Positions 1 to 7,860 of a stretch of 42,648 nt of DNA are shown piece after piece; position 1 is the stretch's first letter, and each line of letters starts with the position of its first letter. The notes under the pieces were generated by a model. It was given only the letters and a program-made list of their open reading frames with translations. It made no database searches and was not told where the DNA came from. The translations under genes and the position numbers were made by a program. The stretch spans positions 1-42,648 of the forward strand of contig CAAEOE010000066.1 of NCBI GenBank assembly GCA_900757505.1, read 5' to 3'. This DNA comes from an uncultured Collinsella sp. Lineage in GTDB: Bacteria > Actinomycetota > Coriobacteriia > Coriobacteriales > Coriobacteriaceae.

Positions 1-507
1 CGCCAGACCCATGGAGGGTTCGTCGAGCATGAGCAGCTTAGGGTTACTCATAAGGGCGCGGCCCATAACGAGCATCTGCTGCTCGCCGCCCGAAAGGGTA
101 CCGGCGACCTGGCGACGACGCTCCTTCAGGCGCGGGAACTGCTCGTAGACGCGCTCGAGGCCCGGAGCCACCGTTGACTTGGGCTGCGTATAGGCACCCA
201 TTTCCAGGTTCTCCTCGACCGTCATCTGCAAAAAGGCACGACGACCCTCGGGCACCTGAGCCAGGCCCTTACCAACCAGCTTGTCGGCGGGCGTATGGGT
301 AATGTCCTCGCCCATAAACTTGATGGAGCCGGTCTTAGAGCGCAGCAGGCCCGAGACGGTCTTGAGCGTCGTGGACTTGCCGGCACCGTTGGCGCCAATC
401 AGGGCCACGATCTCACCCTCGTTGACGTTAAAGGAGATGTCCTTAATGGCGTGGATGGCGCCGTACCAGACGTTGATGTTGTAGACGGAAAGCATCGGCT
501 CTGCCAT
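1..507 (-). CDS. livF: LivF, branched-chain amino acid ABC transporter ATPase (partial)
   Basis: This is one of the two cytoplasmic ATPases that power branched-chain amino acid import through the LivH/LivM pore. The 169 visible codons read MAEPMLSVYNINVWYGAIHA from an ATG at 507. They include a Walker A motif (GANGAGKST), the signature LSGGEQQ and a Walker B ending in LLMLDEPS. The window edge removes the C-terminal third, since the family is about 235 residues. The start sits directly after the livG stop codon, so the two are translationally coupled. The order livJ-H-M-G-F is the usual one. The LivF rather than LivG assignment rests on gene order and on the LivF-like 'VPEGRRAFLQMTVEENLEMG' segment. 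Confidence 0.95.
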   Translation of the reverse strand, partial: MAEPMLSVYNINVWYGAIHAIKDISFNVNEGEIVALIGANGAGKSTTLKTVSGLLRSKTGSIKFMGEDITHTPADKLVGKGLAQVPEGRRAFLQMTVEENLEMGAYTQPKSTVAPGLERVYEQFPRLKERRRQVAGTLSGGEQQMLVMGRALMSNPKLLMLDEPSMGLA

Positions 508-1368
508 TTAGTTCTCCCCCTTATCCTGCTTGCCCAGATATGCCTCGATAACAGCGTCGTTGTTCTGGATCTCCTCGGCCGTGCCCTTGGCGATGACCTT
601 ACCAAAGTTGAGCACGCAGATGCCCTCGCAGATGTTCATAACGAGCGACATATCATGCTCGATAAGCATGATAGCGATGCCAAAGGTGTCGCGAATCTTA
701 ACGATATTCTCCATGAGCTCCGCGGTCTCGGACGGGTTCATGCCGGCGGCAGGCTCGTCGAGCAGTAGCAGTTTGGGGTTGGTGGCAAGCGCGCGGACGA
801 TCTCCAGACGACGCTGGGCACCATAAGGCAGCGAGCCGGCCTGCTCGTTTGCCAGGTGTTCCATATCAAAGATGGACAGCAGCTCCATGGCGCGCTCGTG
901 AGCAGCCTTCTCGTGCTTCCAATACGTCGGCAGGCGCAGCACGCCCTCAAAGCCGGAGTAGCGCTCCTGGTTGTGCAGGCCGACCTTGACGTTATCCTCC
1001 ACCGTCATGGTGTTGAACAGACGAATGTTCTGGAAGGTACGGGCAATACCCATGCGGTTGACCTGATAGACCGACTTGCCCGAGGTGTCCTCACCGTCGA
1101 GCAGGATGGTGCCGTGCGTGGGCTGATACACCTTGGTGAGCAGGTTGAAGACCGTGGTCTTACCGGCACCGTTGGGGCCGATCAGACCGGCGATCTCGGT
1201 CTTGCCGATAGTCAGGCTAAAGTCGTCGACTGCCTTAAGGCCACCGAACTCAATGCCCAGGTGGATGCACTCGAGCGCCGGGCGCTGACCCAGGTCGCGG
1301 TCGGGAACGATGGCGCCAGAAGGATACGGGACCATCTTGCCCTTGTTGAACTCAAACTTACTGGGCAT
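508..1368 (-). CDS. livG: LivG, branched-chain amino acid ABC transporter ATPase
   Basis: This is the second ATPase of the Liv importer, 286 residues. Walker A is GPNGAGKTT, Walker B is LLLLDEPAAGMNP, and the LivG-type insertion 'GIARTFQNIRLFNTMTVEDNV' is clear. I chose the ATG at 1368 because a GGAGG stands about 9 nt upstream. A TTG at 1395 would add nine residues, but they lack support and lie inside livM. With this start the gene overlaps the end of livM by 11 nt, which suggests translational coupling. Its signature motif is atypical (LPYGAQRRLEIVRAL in place of LSGGQ), as is normal for LivG proteins. Confidence 0.95.
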   Translation of the reverse strand: MPSKFEFNKGKMVPYPSGAIVPDRDLGQRPALECIHLGIEFGGLKAVDDFSLTIGKTEIAGLIGPNGAGKTTVFNLLTKVYQPTHGTILLDGEDTSGKSVYQVNRMGIARTFQNIRLFNTMTVEDNVKVGLHNQERYSGFEGVLRLPTYWKHEKAAHERAMELLSIFDMEHLANEQAGSLPYGAQRRLEIVRALATNPKLLLLDEPAAGMNPSETAELMENIVKIRDTFGIAIMLIEHDMSLVMNICEGICVLNFGKVIAKGTAEEIQNNDAVIEAYLGKQDKGEN

Positions 1369-2446
1369 CGGCTGCCACCTCCTTCTTGGAAGCAAGGCGG
1401 TCCTTAATGCGTGCGAAGAACGCCTTGAGCTGCGGGTTGTTGGTAAAGATCATGACCAGGATCAGCACGATGGCGTAGATGAGCATGCGGTAGTCCGAGA
1501 ACTGACGGAGCAGCTCGGGAAGCACCGTGAGCAACGCCGCGGCGATGACGGAGCCGCGCATATTGCCCAGACCACCCAGGACCACGAACACCAGGATGAG
1601 GATGGACGTGTTGAAGTCGAACTTGGTGGCGGAGAGCTGCGAGAAGTTACCGCCGAAGAGAGCTCCGGCAGCACCGGCGAGGGCAGCGGAAACCACGAAG
1701 GCGATCATGCGGTACTCGGTGACGGAGATGCCTACGGACTCGGCTGCAATCTTGTTATCGCGCACGGCCATAATGGCACGGCCGGTACGGCTGCGAACCA
1801 GGTTGAGTACAATCACGAGCGCGACCATAACCAGGATGGCACCGGCGAGGAAGGTCGAGTACGTCGACACGCCCGAGGCACCCTGGGCGCCCTTGATGAT
1901 GGCGGTGCCGTCCTCGAGCAGGTGCAGGTCGTCGATCGTAGAGTTGCCCGTGATGTTAAAGATCACGTGCAGGCCGCGGGAGTCGACACCCACAATGAGG
2001 CAGGTGACGATCTCTTTGATGATCTCGCCAAAGGCCAGCGTCACGATAGCCAGGTAATCGCCGCTCAGGCGCAGGACCGGGATACCGATCAAGAAGCCCA
2101 AGATGGCAGCGGCGATAGCGCCGACCACAATGCTGATGATCAGACGCATCGGGTCGGACGGAATGGCGCCCTCCAGCGCGACGGCGGTGACGATGCCCGT
2201 ATAGGCGCCGACGCTCATAAAGCCCGCGTGGCCCAGCGACAAGTCGCCCGCGATACCGACGACGAGGTTGAGGGAAATGGCCATGACGATATAGGCCGTA
2301 ATGGGGACCAGCTGACCGGCGATCATGCGCGGAATCATGTGGTTAGACTGCATAAAGAACACGATGGCAAACGCCACAAGGCACATGGCGTACGTGACAA
2401 AGTCGTGACGCGTCTGCTTGTCTTTAAGAAACTTCATAACGCTCAC
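1358..2446 (-). CDS. livM: LivM, branched-chain amino acid ABC transporter permease
   Basis: This is the larger inner-membrane permease subunit, 362 residues and strongly hydrophobic. It shows the family segments 'MAISLNLVVGIAGDLSLGHAGFMSVGAYTG' and 'AIMAVRDNKIAAESVGISVTEYRMIAFVVSA' (split here from longer stretches), the latter containing the coupling loop that contacts the ATPases. The start is a GTG (MSVMKFLKDK) directly abutting the livH stop, with AGAAGG about 7 nt upstream. An in-frame ATG three codons later is a possible alternative. It pairs with LivH to form the pore. Confidence 0.95.
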   Translation of the reverse strand: MSVMKFLKDKQTRHDFVTYAMCLVAFAIVFFMQSNHMIPRMIAGQLVPITAYIVMAISLNLVVGIAGDLSLGHAGFMSVGAYTGIVTAVALEGAIPSDPMRLIISIVVGAIAAAILGFLIGIPVLRLSGDYLAIVTLAFGEIIKEIVTCLIVGVDSRGLHVIFNITGNSTIDDLHLLEDGTAIIKGAQGASGVSTYSTFLAGAILVMVALVIVLNLVRSRTGRAIMAVRDNKIAAESVGISVTEYRMIAFVVSAALAGAAGALFGGNFSQLSATKFDFNTSILILVFVVLGGLGNMRGSVIAAALLTVLPELLRQFSDYRMLIYAIVLILVMIFTNNPQLKAFFARIKDRLASKKEVAADAQ

Positions 2447-3328
2447 CTACACCTTCTCGGGGACGTACTTGCCCAAGAGGCCGGCAGGCTTGACGAGCAG
2501 GACGATGATCAGAACACCAAAGACGATGGAGTTGGCAAGGCTCGTGGAAATGTAAGCCTGCGCCATCGCTTCGATGATGCCGATGAGAATGCCACCGACA
2601 AAAGCGCCGGGGATGGAGCCGATGCCACCGAAGACAGCGGCGTCGAAGGCCTTGATGCCAGGCATAGCACCCGTCGTGGGCTGCAGCACCGGCGAGTAGG
2701 AGCACAGCAGCACGCCGGCGATGGCGGCAAGGGCAGAGCCGATGGCAAACGTCATCGAAATGGTGCGGTTGACGTTGATGCCCATGAGCTGAGCGGCAGC
2801 CTTGTCCTCGGACACGGCGCGCATGGCCTTGCCCATCTTGGTCTTACCTGTAAAGAACATCAGGCCGGCCATGATAACCAGGCAGGCGACGATGGTGACG
2901 AGCGAGACGGCGCTTACGTTGAACTTGGCCAAGAACTCCGGCACCTGGAAGGTGACGAGCGAAGTGAAGTTCTTGGGCGTGGCGCCCCACAGAAGCTGCG
3001 CGGCGTTCTGCAGGAAGTAAGACACGCCGATAGCCGTGATCAGAACGGCCAGCGGGCCTGCTTGGCGCAGCGGCTTATAGGCCAGGCCCTCAATGAGAAC
3101 ACCGAGGACCGTGCAGGCCACGCAAGAGAGAACTACAGATGCCCAGCCCGGGAGGCCGAGATACGACGTGGCGCAGAACGAGACATAGGCACCGACCATG
3201 ATGACATCGCCGTGAGCGAAGTTCAGCATCTTGGCGATACCGTAGACCATGGTGTAGCCCAACGCGATGATGGCGTAGACGCTGCCCATGGACAGGCCGT
3301 TGACCAGGTATTGGATAAAGACCGTCAT
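2447..3328 (-). CDS. livH: LivH, branched-chain amino acid ABC transporter permease
   Basis: This is the smaller inner-membrane permease subunit, 293 residues from the ATG at 3328 (MTVFIQYLVNGLSMGSVYAI). Typical LivH features are visible: 'ALGYTMVYGIAKMLNFAHGD' near the N-terminus, 'MRAVSEDKAAAQLMGINVNR' for the ATPase-contact loop, and 'KAFDAAVFGGIGSIPGAFVG' near the C-terminus. A purine run (AAAGGGGG) lies 8 nt before this ATG, which is why I prefer it to the ATG three codons upstream. The frame stays open back to a TTG at 3442, but that extension encodes a tandem DNA repeat and has no ribosome binding site. Confidence 0.95.
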   Translation of the reverse strand: MTVFIQYLVNGLSMGSVYAIIALGYTMVYGIAKMLNFAHGDVIMVGAYVSFCATSYLGLPGWASVVLSCVACTVLGVLIEGLAYKPLRQAGPLAVLITAIGVSYFLQNAAQLLWGATPKNFTSLVTFQVPEFLAKFNVSAVSLVTIVACLVIMAGLMFFTGKTKMGKAMRAVSEDKAAAQLMGINVNRTISMTFAIGSALAAIAGVLLCSYSPVLQPTTGAMPGIKAFDAAVFGGIGSIPGAFVGGILIGIIEAMAQAYISTSLANSIVFGVLIIVLLVKPAGLLGKYVPEKV

Positions 3329-3342
3329 GTTCCACATCCCCC

Positions 3343-3384
3343 TTTCGAATAGGTTTCCAGTTATTTCGAATAGGTTTCCAGTTA
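3343..3384. repeat. Perfect 21-bp tandem duplication in the livH leader
   Basis: Two exact adjacent copies of a 21-bp unit (starting TTTCGAATAGG on the plus strand) run from 3343 to 3363 and 3364 to 3384, just upstream of the livH ribosome binding site. The copies are identical, so the duplication is probably recent. It lengthens the untranslated gap between livJ and livH. Confidence 0.9.
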
Positions 3385-3395
3385 ATGTATGAAAC

Positions 3396-3457
3396 AGGGA
3401 CGTTACATCGTCCCTAGATACCAAGCAAGCAGGGAAGGCCAAAACCTCCCCTGCTTG
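3396..3457 (-). promoter_or_regulatory. Two stem-loops between livJ and livH
   Basis: The livJ-livH gap holds two inverted repeats. One is a perfect 7-bp stem with a 6-nt loop at 3396-3415 (AGGGACG/CGTCCCT). The other is a 13-bp stem with one mismatch at 3426-3438 paired with 3445-3457 (CAAGCAGGGAAGG). Neither is followed by a T-run on the minus strand, so they are not classic terminators. In many ABC importer operons a stem-loop after the binding-protein gene raises its mRNA level relative to the permease genes, and I infer the same role here. Confidence 0.6.
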
Positions 3458-3488
3458 GGATCAAAACCGCTCTATGTAAGGCGGCCAA

Positions 3489-4676
3489 TTAGGCCTGTAC
3501 GTACTTGCCGTCGGTAATGACGTACGCCGTCGGGTCCTTCTGGACCTGGCCCTTGTCGTTCCAGGAGAGCTTGCCAGTCAGACCGTCAACGGTAATGTTG
3601 CGCATAGCCTCGGGAAGCTTCTCGGCAACCTCGGTCGGGTCGGCGTCGGCACCCAGGCCGGCTTCCTTGAGGGCCTCGACCACCGCATGCACGCCGTCGT
3701 AGGCGTCGGCGGCAAACTGGTCCGGAGTCTCGCCATACTTATCTTTGTAAGCGTTGACGAAGTCGGCGTTCTTCTCGTCGTCGGCGGAGAACGGGGTCAT
3801 GAGCAGCAGACCCTCGGCCAGAGAGGTGTCGAAACCTTCCACGCCCAGGATACCGTCCATACCGTCGCAGCCCATCATCTTGACGTCGTAGCCCATGTCC
3901 TTGGCGTTCTTGAGCAGGACGGATGCGGGCGTGTAGTAGATCGGTGCAAAAATCATGGTGGCGCCGGCCTGCTTTGCCTTGGTCAGCTGGTTGGTAAAAC
4001 TCGTAGCAGAGTCGTCCTTGAAGGTCTCCTCGTCGACAATCTCGAGCTTGGACTTAGCGGCCTGGGCCTTAAAAGAATCTGCAATGCCCGAAGAATAGGC
4101 GTCGCCGGAGTTATAGAACAGCACGAACTTCTCGTTCGCATACTTCTGCGCCAGGAACTTGGCAGCGTTGACACCCTGGTTGGGGTCGGTGAAGCAAACC
4201 TGGAAGACGCAATCCTTGCCCTTGGTAACGTCCTCGGAGGACGCGGACGGGGTGATCATGAACGTCTCGGGGTCGTTACCACACTCTGCGGCAACGGCAA
4301 CCGACGCACCCGTGGTGGTCGGGCCGACGAGGGCCTGCATGCCCCAGTCGAGCAGGGTGTTGAAGGCGTTGACGGCCTTCTCGCCGTCAGCCTGGTCGTC
4401 CTCGGCCTTGCTGACAAGCGGCAGCTCCTTGGTCGAGAAATCCTTGCAGCCAAGCTCGACAGCCTGGGTAACGGACTTGCCGTAGGACGCGTTGGCGCCG
4501 GTCAGCGGGCCGATGGTGCCGATCTTAAACGAAGCGTCGCCCGAAGCGGAACCACTGTCGCCGCCGTTGGAGGAGCAGCCAGCTAGAATGGACATCGCCC
4601 CCAGACCTGCTGCGCTCGCGATAACGCTCCTGCGATTCATAACAGGGTTCAATGACTTACCGGTGAGGCTCGACAT
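3489..4676 (-). CDS. livJ: LivJ-type substrate-binding lipoprotein
   Basis: This is the extracellular binding protein that delivers branched-chain amino acids to LivHMGF, 395 residues and of the periplasmic-binding-protein type I fold. The N-terminus has an Arg pair (MNRRSVIASAAG) and a lipobox SILAGC with Cys34 as the predicted lipid anchor, followed by a Ser/Gly-rich linker. Core family segments include 'KIGTIGPLTGANASYGKSVT', 'ALVGPTTTGASVAVA' and 'PDQFAADAYDGVHAVVEAL'. The start at 4676 has AGGAG about 6 nt upstream. A start at Met13 would still keep the signal peptide but has no ribosome binding site. Ligand preference cannot be read from the sequence. Confidence 0.93.
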   Translation of the reverse strand: MSSLTGKSLNPVMNRRSVIASAAGLGAMSILAGCSSNGGDSGSASGDASFKIGTIGPLTGANASYGKSVTQAVELGCKDFSTKELPLVSKAEDDQADGEKAVNAFNTLLDWGMQALVGPTTTGASVAVAAECGNDPETFMITPSASSEDVTKGKDCVFQVCFTDPNQGVNAAKFLAQKYANEKFVLFYNSGDAYSSGIADSFKAQAAKSKLEIVDEETFKDDSATSFTNQLTKAKQAGATMIFAPIYYTPASVLLKNAKDMGYDVKMMGCDGMDGILGVEGFDTSLAEGLLLMTPFSADDEKNADFVNAYKDKYGETPDQFAADAYDGVHAVVEALKEAGLGADADPTEVAEKLPEAMRNITVDGLTGKLSWNDKGQVQKDPTAYVITDGKYVQA

Positions 4677-4910
4677 GCGGCTCTCCTCTCAAATCTCGTC
4701 GGGTTTCGGTTACCCGACAGGCCATCCTTCGCCGTGTTCGGCGTTCGCAAAATAGTAGACGCTTTAGTTAAGGAAAGTGGCGATTATTTCAACTTTTCTT
4801 TGGATTTGTTCATTTATCCATAATTCTGCGTATTTCTATTACTTTATGCAGTATTGCCACTTTATTATGTAAAAGTAATGTTTCCATTCTGTTACAGGCG
4901 TCCCCGCCCT
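4677..4910 (-). promoter_or_regulatory. AT-rich promoter and leader region of the liv operon
   Basis: Before livJ lies a markedly AT-rich stretch (about 4745-4900) that stands out from the GC-rich surroundings and probably carries the operon promoter. I could not assign a convincing -35/-10 pair. Closer to livJ the leader has two small hairpins: GTCGGGT/ACCCGAC at 4698-4718 and CGCCG/CGGCG at 4730-4743. The first ends about 11 nt from the Shine-Dalgarno sequence. Confidence 0.5.
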
Positions 4911-4947
4911 GAATAAAACAGCCTCACCGGTCGTGCTTTATGCGCAC

Positions 4948-5250
4948 TTAGGCGGCGATGTACTTGCCGTCCTGAATCACATAGGCCGTAGCGGGCTTCT
5001 CGACTTGGCCTTCGTCGTTCCACGTGAGCTCGCCCGTCAGGCCCTCGATCTTGATCTTGCGCATGGCCTTGGTCGGCTGGTTGATAAAGCTCGTGGAGGA
5101 GTCGTCCTTAAAGGTCTCGGTATCGACGATGTCGAGCTTGGATGCCTTGGCCTGCTCGGCAAAGGCATCGGCGATCTCGCCCGAGACGGCGACGGCGGCA
5201 CCGGTGGTGACGGGGCCGACGAGCGCCTGCATGCCCCAGTCGCACAGGGC
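4948..5250 (-). pseudogene. Internally deleted livJ-like relic
   Basis: The reading frame encodes about 94 residues that match three separate blocks of the neighbouring LivJ. The blocks are DWGMQALVGP-TTGA-VAV, then IAD-F--QA--SKL-IVD-ETFKDDS-TSF, then MR-I---GLTG-L-WND-GQV--ATAYV--DGKY ending at a stop. Roughly 70 residues are missing at the first junction and well over 100 at the second, but the frame is kept at both. There is no signal peptide, start codon or ribosome binding site. The first recognisable homology (LCDWG) follows a stop at about 5281. I read it as a decayed duplicate of livJ, not a working protein. Confidence 0.75.
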
Positions 5251-5390
5251 AAACCTTATGGCGCAAACGTTGACAGTTTGTTACGGAGTTCCGTTTGTAG
5301 CGAGCATGTTTCCAATGTTTCCGCAGCGTTTCGGGGGTGCCGTTTTGTGCGACTCCTGTTGCCTGGCGAGCACGCGCCCTCGGTTCACGC

Positions 5391-5396
5391 TAGAAT
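5391..5396 (+). promoter_or_regulatory. Possible -10 box for hom
   Basis: A TAGAAT hexamer lies about 55 nt before the hom start. No good -35 box stands at 17 nt. A TTGACA at 5270-5275 upstream could serve a separate promoter. The assignment is tentative. Confidence 0.3.
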
Positions 5397-5450
5397 GCAC
5401 TCAACCTTTAAGCGGTTAATCCATCCATGAGATGCACGAAGGAGCTATCT

Positions 5451-6794
5451 ATGAGCGAACCCCTGCGCACCGTGAACGTCGGTCTGATCGGTCTGGGAAC
5501 CGTCGGCGGCGGCGTGGCCCGTCTGATCAAGAGCCACCACGATGAGTACCTGGCAGCCTACGGCATCGACCTTAAGCTGACCCGCGCCTGCGCGCTTGCC
5601 TGGGAGCAGGCCGAGGCGGCAGGCATTGGGCGCGAGGCCTTTACGAGCGACTGGCACGATGTCGTCACCGACCCCGCCGTCGACATCGTCGTCGAGCTGA
5701 TCGGCGGCGAGCATCCCGCAACCGAGATCTTCACCACTGCCTTTGAGCACGGCAAGCACGTCGTCTCTGCCAACAAGGCCCTGCTGGGCCGTCACGTCGA
5801 AACACTTGCCGAGAAGGCACGCGCGTGCGGCGTGCAGATTAAGTGCGAGGCCAGCTGCGGCGGCGGTATCCCCATCGTGAGCACGCTTGAGCACGACCTG
5901 GTGGGCAACAAGATCCTGACCATCGCCGGCATCCTTAACGGCACCACCAACTATATCCTGTCGCGCATGGACGCCGAGGGCGCCGATTACGCCGACGTCC
6001 TTGCCGACGCGCAGGCCAAGGGCTATGCCGAGGCCGACCCATCCGCCGACGTCGACGGCTTCGACGCCGCCAGCAAGACGGCGATCCTCGCCTCCATCGG
6101 CTTTGGCACCCGCGTGACCACCGACGATGTGTACCAGCAGGGTATCCGCACCATCGGTGCCGAGGACATCGCCCAGGCCCGCGAGCTCGGCTACACCATT
6201 AAGCTGCTGGGCATCGCCCGTAACACCGACGCCGGCGTCGACGTCCGCGTGCACCCCACGCTGATCCCCGCCGACCACATGCTTGCCAAGGTCAACGGCG
6301 CCATGAACGCCGTCTACGTGGTGGGTGACGCCGTGGGCGAGACCATGTTCTACGGTGCTGGCGCAGGCTCCTTCCCCACCGCGAGCGCCGTCGTGGGCGA
6401 TATCCTGTCGCTCTCCGAGCAGATCAGCCGCGGCGTGGCTCCGTTGCCCGAGATTGAGCCCTATGGTCACAACCTCGCCTTTAAGCCCATGGACGAGCTC
6501 CAAACCAAGTACTATGTGCGCCTGAAGGTTGCCGACCGCGTGGGCGCCCTGTCCGAGACGGTCGACATCTTTGCCAAGCACAACATCTCGATCTCGCTCA
6601 TCAACCAGGTCGAGGACGGCAAGTCGGGCGTCAGCGATGCCTGCTCGGTCATCTTCCTGACGCACCGCGCGCTCGAGAAGGACGTCCAAGCTGCCGCCGC
6701 CGAGCTTGCCAGCGTCGACTGCGTGGCCGAGGTCGCCAACGTCCTGCGCATCGAGGACGTCGATGCCTGGACCGAAGGCGTCATGGCCAACTAG
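5451..6794 (+). CDS. hom: Homoserine dehydrogenase
   Basis: This enzyme reduces aspartate semialdehyde to homoserine with NAD(P)H, the branch point to threonine, methionine and isoleucine. The protein is 447 residues. A Rossmann motif GLGTVGGG is at residues 14-21, the 'SANKALLGRH' segment and the catalytic-domain block 'GGGIPIVSTLEHDLVGNKI' follow, then 'LNGTTNYILSRM' and 'DPSADVDGFDAASKTAIL'. The C-terminal part from about residue 360 (VADRVGALSETVDIFAKHNI) is an ACT domain, as expected for a feedback-regulated enzyme. The ATG at 5451 has GGAG about 6 nt upstream. An upstream in-frame ATG at 5427 lacks one. A terminator follows, so the gene is probably monocistronic. Confidence 0.97.
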   Translation: MSEPLRTVNVGLIGLGTVGGGVARLIKSHHDEYLAAYGIDLKLTRACALAWEQAEAAGIGREAFTSDWHDVVTDPAVDIVVELIGGEHPATEIFTTAFEHGKHVVSANKALLGRHVETLAEKARACGVQIKCEASCGGGIPIVSTLEHDLVGNKILTIAGILNGTTNYILSRMDAEGADYADVLADAQAKGYAEADPSADVDGFDAASKTAILASIGFGTRVTTDDVYQQGIRTIGAEDIAQARELGYTIKLLGIARNTDAGVDVRVHPTLIPADHMLAKVNGAMNAVYVVGDAVGETMFYGAGAGSFPTASAVVGDILSLSEQISRGVAPLPEIEPYGHNLAFKPMDELQTKYYVRLKVADRVGALSETVDIFAKHNISISLINQVEDGKSGVSDACSVIFLTHRALEKDVQAAAAELASVDCVAEVANVLRIEDVDAWTEGVMAN

Positions 6795-6825
6795 CCCGAT
6801 TCTCGGCAAATCAAATAACGCATGA

Positions 6826-6859
6826 GGGGCTCCCGTCCGATTGGATGGGAGCCCCTTTT
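6826..6859 (+). terminator. Rho-independent terminator after hom
   Basis: A perfect 9-bp GC-rich stem (GGGGCTCCC with GGGAGCCCC) encloses a 12-nt loop that can pair further, and it is followed by TTTT. Confidence 0.92.
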
Positions 6860-6903
6860 AGTTACATCTTTTGCACGAAGTGGTCGACTAACGTTTGAAC
6901 AAC

Positions 6904-6932
6904 TTGACCGTTTGTCAACAACCGTGGATACC
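6904..6932 (+). promoter_or_regulatory. Possible promoter/operator of the SDR gene
   Basis: TTGACC at 6904-6909 and GATACC at 6927-6932 are 17 bp apart and could be -35/-10 boxes. The -35 box forms one arm of a small palindrome (TTGAC-CGTTT-GTCAA, 6904-6918), a plausible repressor site. Confidence 0.35.
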
Positions 6933-7014
6933 GTTTGCCGATATGCGACGGCAGCTGTATTTTGCCGACGCTATGCTGTGCCGTGTATGTCCGCCCGCGA
7001 TGAGAGGAAGCACC

Positions 7015-7764
7015 ATGTTACTCGAGGGCAAGAAAGCAATCATCACCGGAGGCACGCGCGGTATCGGCTATGCGATCGCCTGCCGTTTTATCGAGGAGGG
7101 CGCCGCCGTCACTGTCTTTGGCTCGCGTCAGGAGACCGCCGATGCGGCCGTTGAGAAGCTGACAGCCGCCTATCCCGACGCCAAGGTCTGGGGCCGCTCC
7201 TGCGACCTCACCTCACTCGAAGCCGTGACCGAGGCCTTTACGCAGGCCGCAGCCGACATGGGCGGTCTCGATACGGTCGTCAACAACGCCGGCATCTCCC
7301 AGCGCTCGTCCCTTTTGGATTACACGGCCGAGGAGTTCGCCAAAGTCATGGACCTCAACGTCGTCGCCGTCTTTAACGGTCACCAGGCGGCCGCCAAGAT
7401 TATGACCGAGGCCGGCCACGGCGGCACCATCACCACCACGAGCTCGATGGTCGCCAAGTACGGCCAGCCCTCCGGCGTCGGTTACCCCACGTCCAAATTT
7501 GCCGTCAACGGCATGGTCCAGTCGCTCTCGCGCGAGCTCGCCCCCATGGGTATCCGCGTCAACGCCGTTGCCCCTGGCGTGACTAAGACCGACATGGTCG
7601 CTAACCTGCCCGAAGAGGTCATCAAGCCCATCATCGCCACTATTCCGCTCGGCCGCATGGGCGAGCCCGAGGACGTCGCCAACGCCTTTGTTTTCCTAGC
7701 GAGCGACATGTCATCCTATGTCACGGGCGCCGTGCTCCCCGTCGACGGAGCCGCCCGCTCCTAA
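7015..7764 (+). CDS. FabG-like short-chain dehydrogenase/reductase
   Basis: This is a classical SDR of 249 residues, annotated here as a FabG-like 3-oxoacyl-[ACP] reductase family member that uses NAD(P)H. The cofactor motif TGGTRGIG is at residues 11-18, NNAG starts at 90, the catalytic serine is in SSM at 143-144, and YPTSK gives Tyr157 and Lys161. The C-terminus (SSYVTGAVLPVDGA) is also typical. I chose the ATG at 7015 because AGAGGAAG precedes it. The frame runs upstream without a second credible start. There is no fatty-acid synthesis neighbour, so the true substrate may be another carbonyl compound. A terminator follows directly. Confidence 0.9.
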   Translation: MLLEGKKAIITGGTRGIGYAIACRFIEEGAAVTVFGSRQETADAAVEKLTAAYPDAKVWGRSCDLTSLEAVTEAFTQAAADMGGLDTVVNNAGISQRSSLLDYTAEEFAKVMDLNVVAVFNGHQAAAKIMTEAGHGGTITTTSSMVAKYGQPSGVGYPTSKFAVNGMVQSLSRELAPMGIRVNAVAPGVTKTDMVANLPEEVIKPIIATIPLGRMGEPEDVANAFVFLASDMSSYVTGAVLPVDGAARS

Positions 7765-7808
7765 AGGTCGCAAGCCACGACTTCGAACCTCAACGAGGCC
7801 CAACGCAA

Positions 7809-7850
7809 AAGGCGCGCTGTCTGCATCAACCGCAGGCAGCGCGCCTTGTT
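7809..7850 (+). terminator. Terminator after the SDR gene
   Basis: An 11-bp stem (AAGGCGCGCTG at 7809-7819 with CAGCGCGCCTT at 7837-7847) plus an inner CTGC/GCAG pair is followed by a T-rich run. Confidence 0.85.
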
Positions 7851-7860
7851 CTGTTTGTAA

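Noticed and set aside
1310..3352. Long plus-strand reading frame of 680 codons opposite livG, livM and livH
   Set aside because: It is antisense to three clear genes, has a shadow-like composition (His, Asp, Gln, Arg) and no family match. GC-rich genes commonly leave such frames.
3489..4676. Tat export of LivJ because of its Arg pair
   Set aside because: The pair lacks the full twin-arginine consensus and a lipobox is clear, so ordinary lipoprotein export is the simpler reading.
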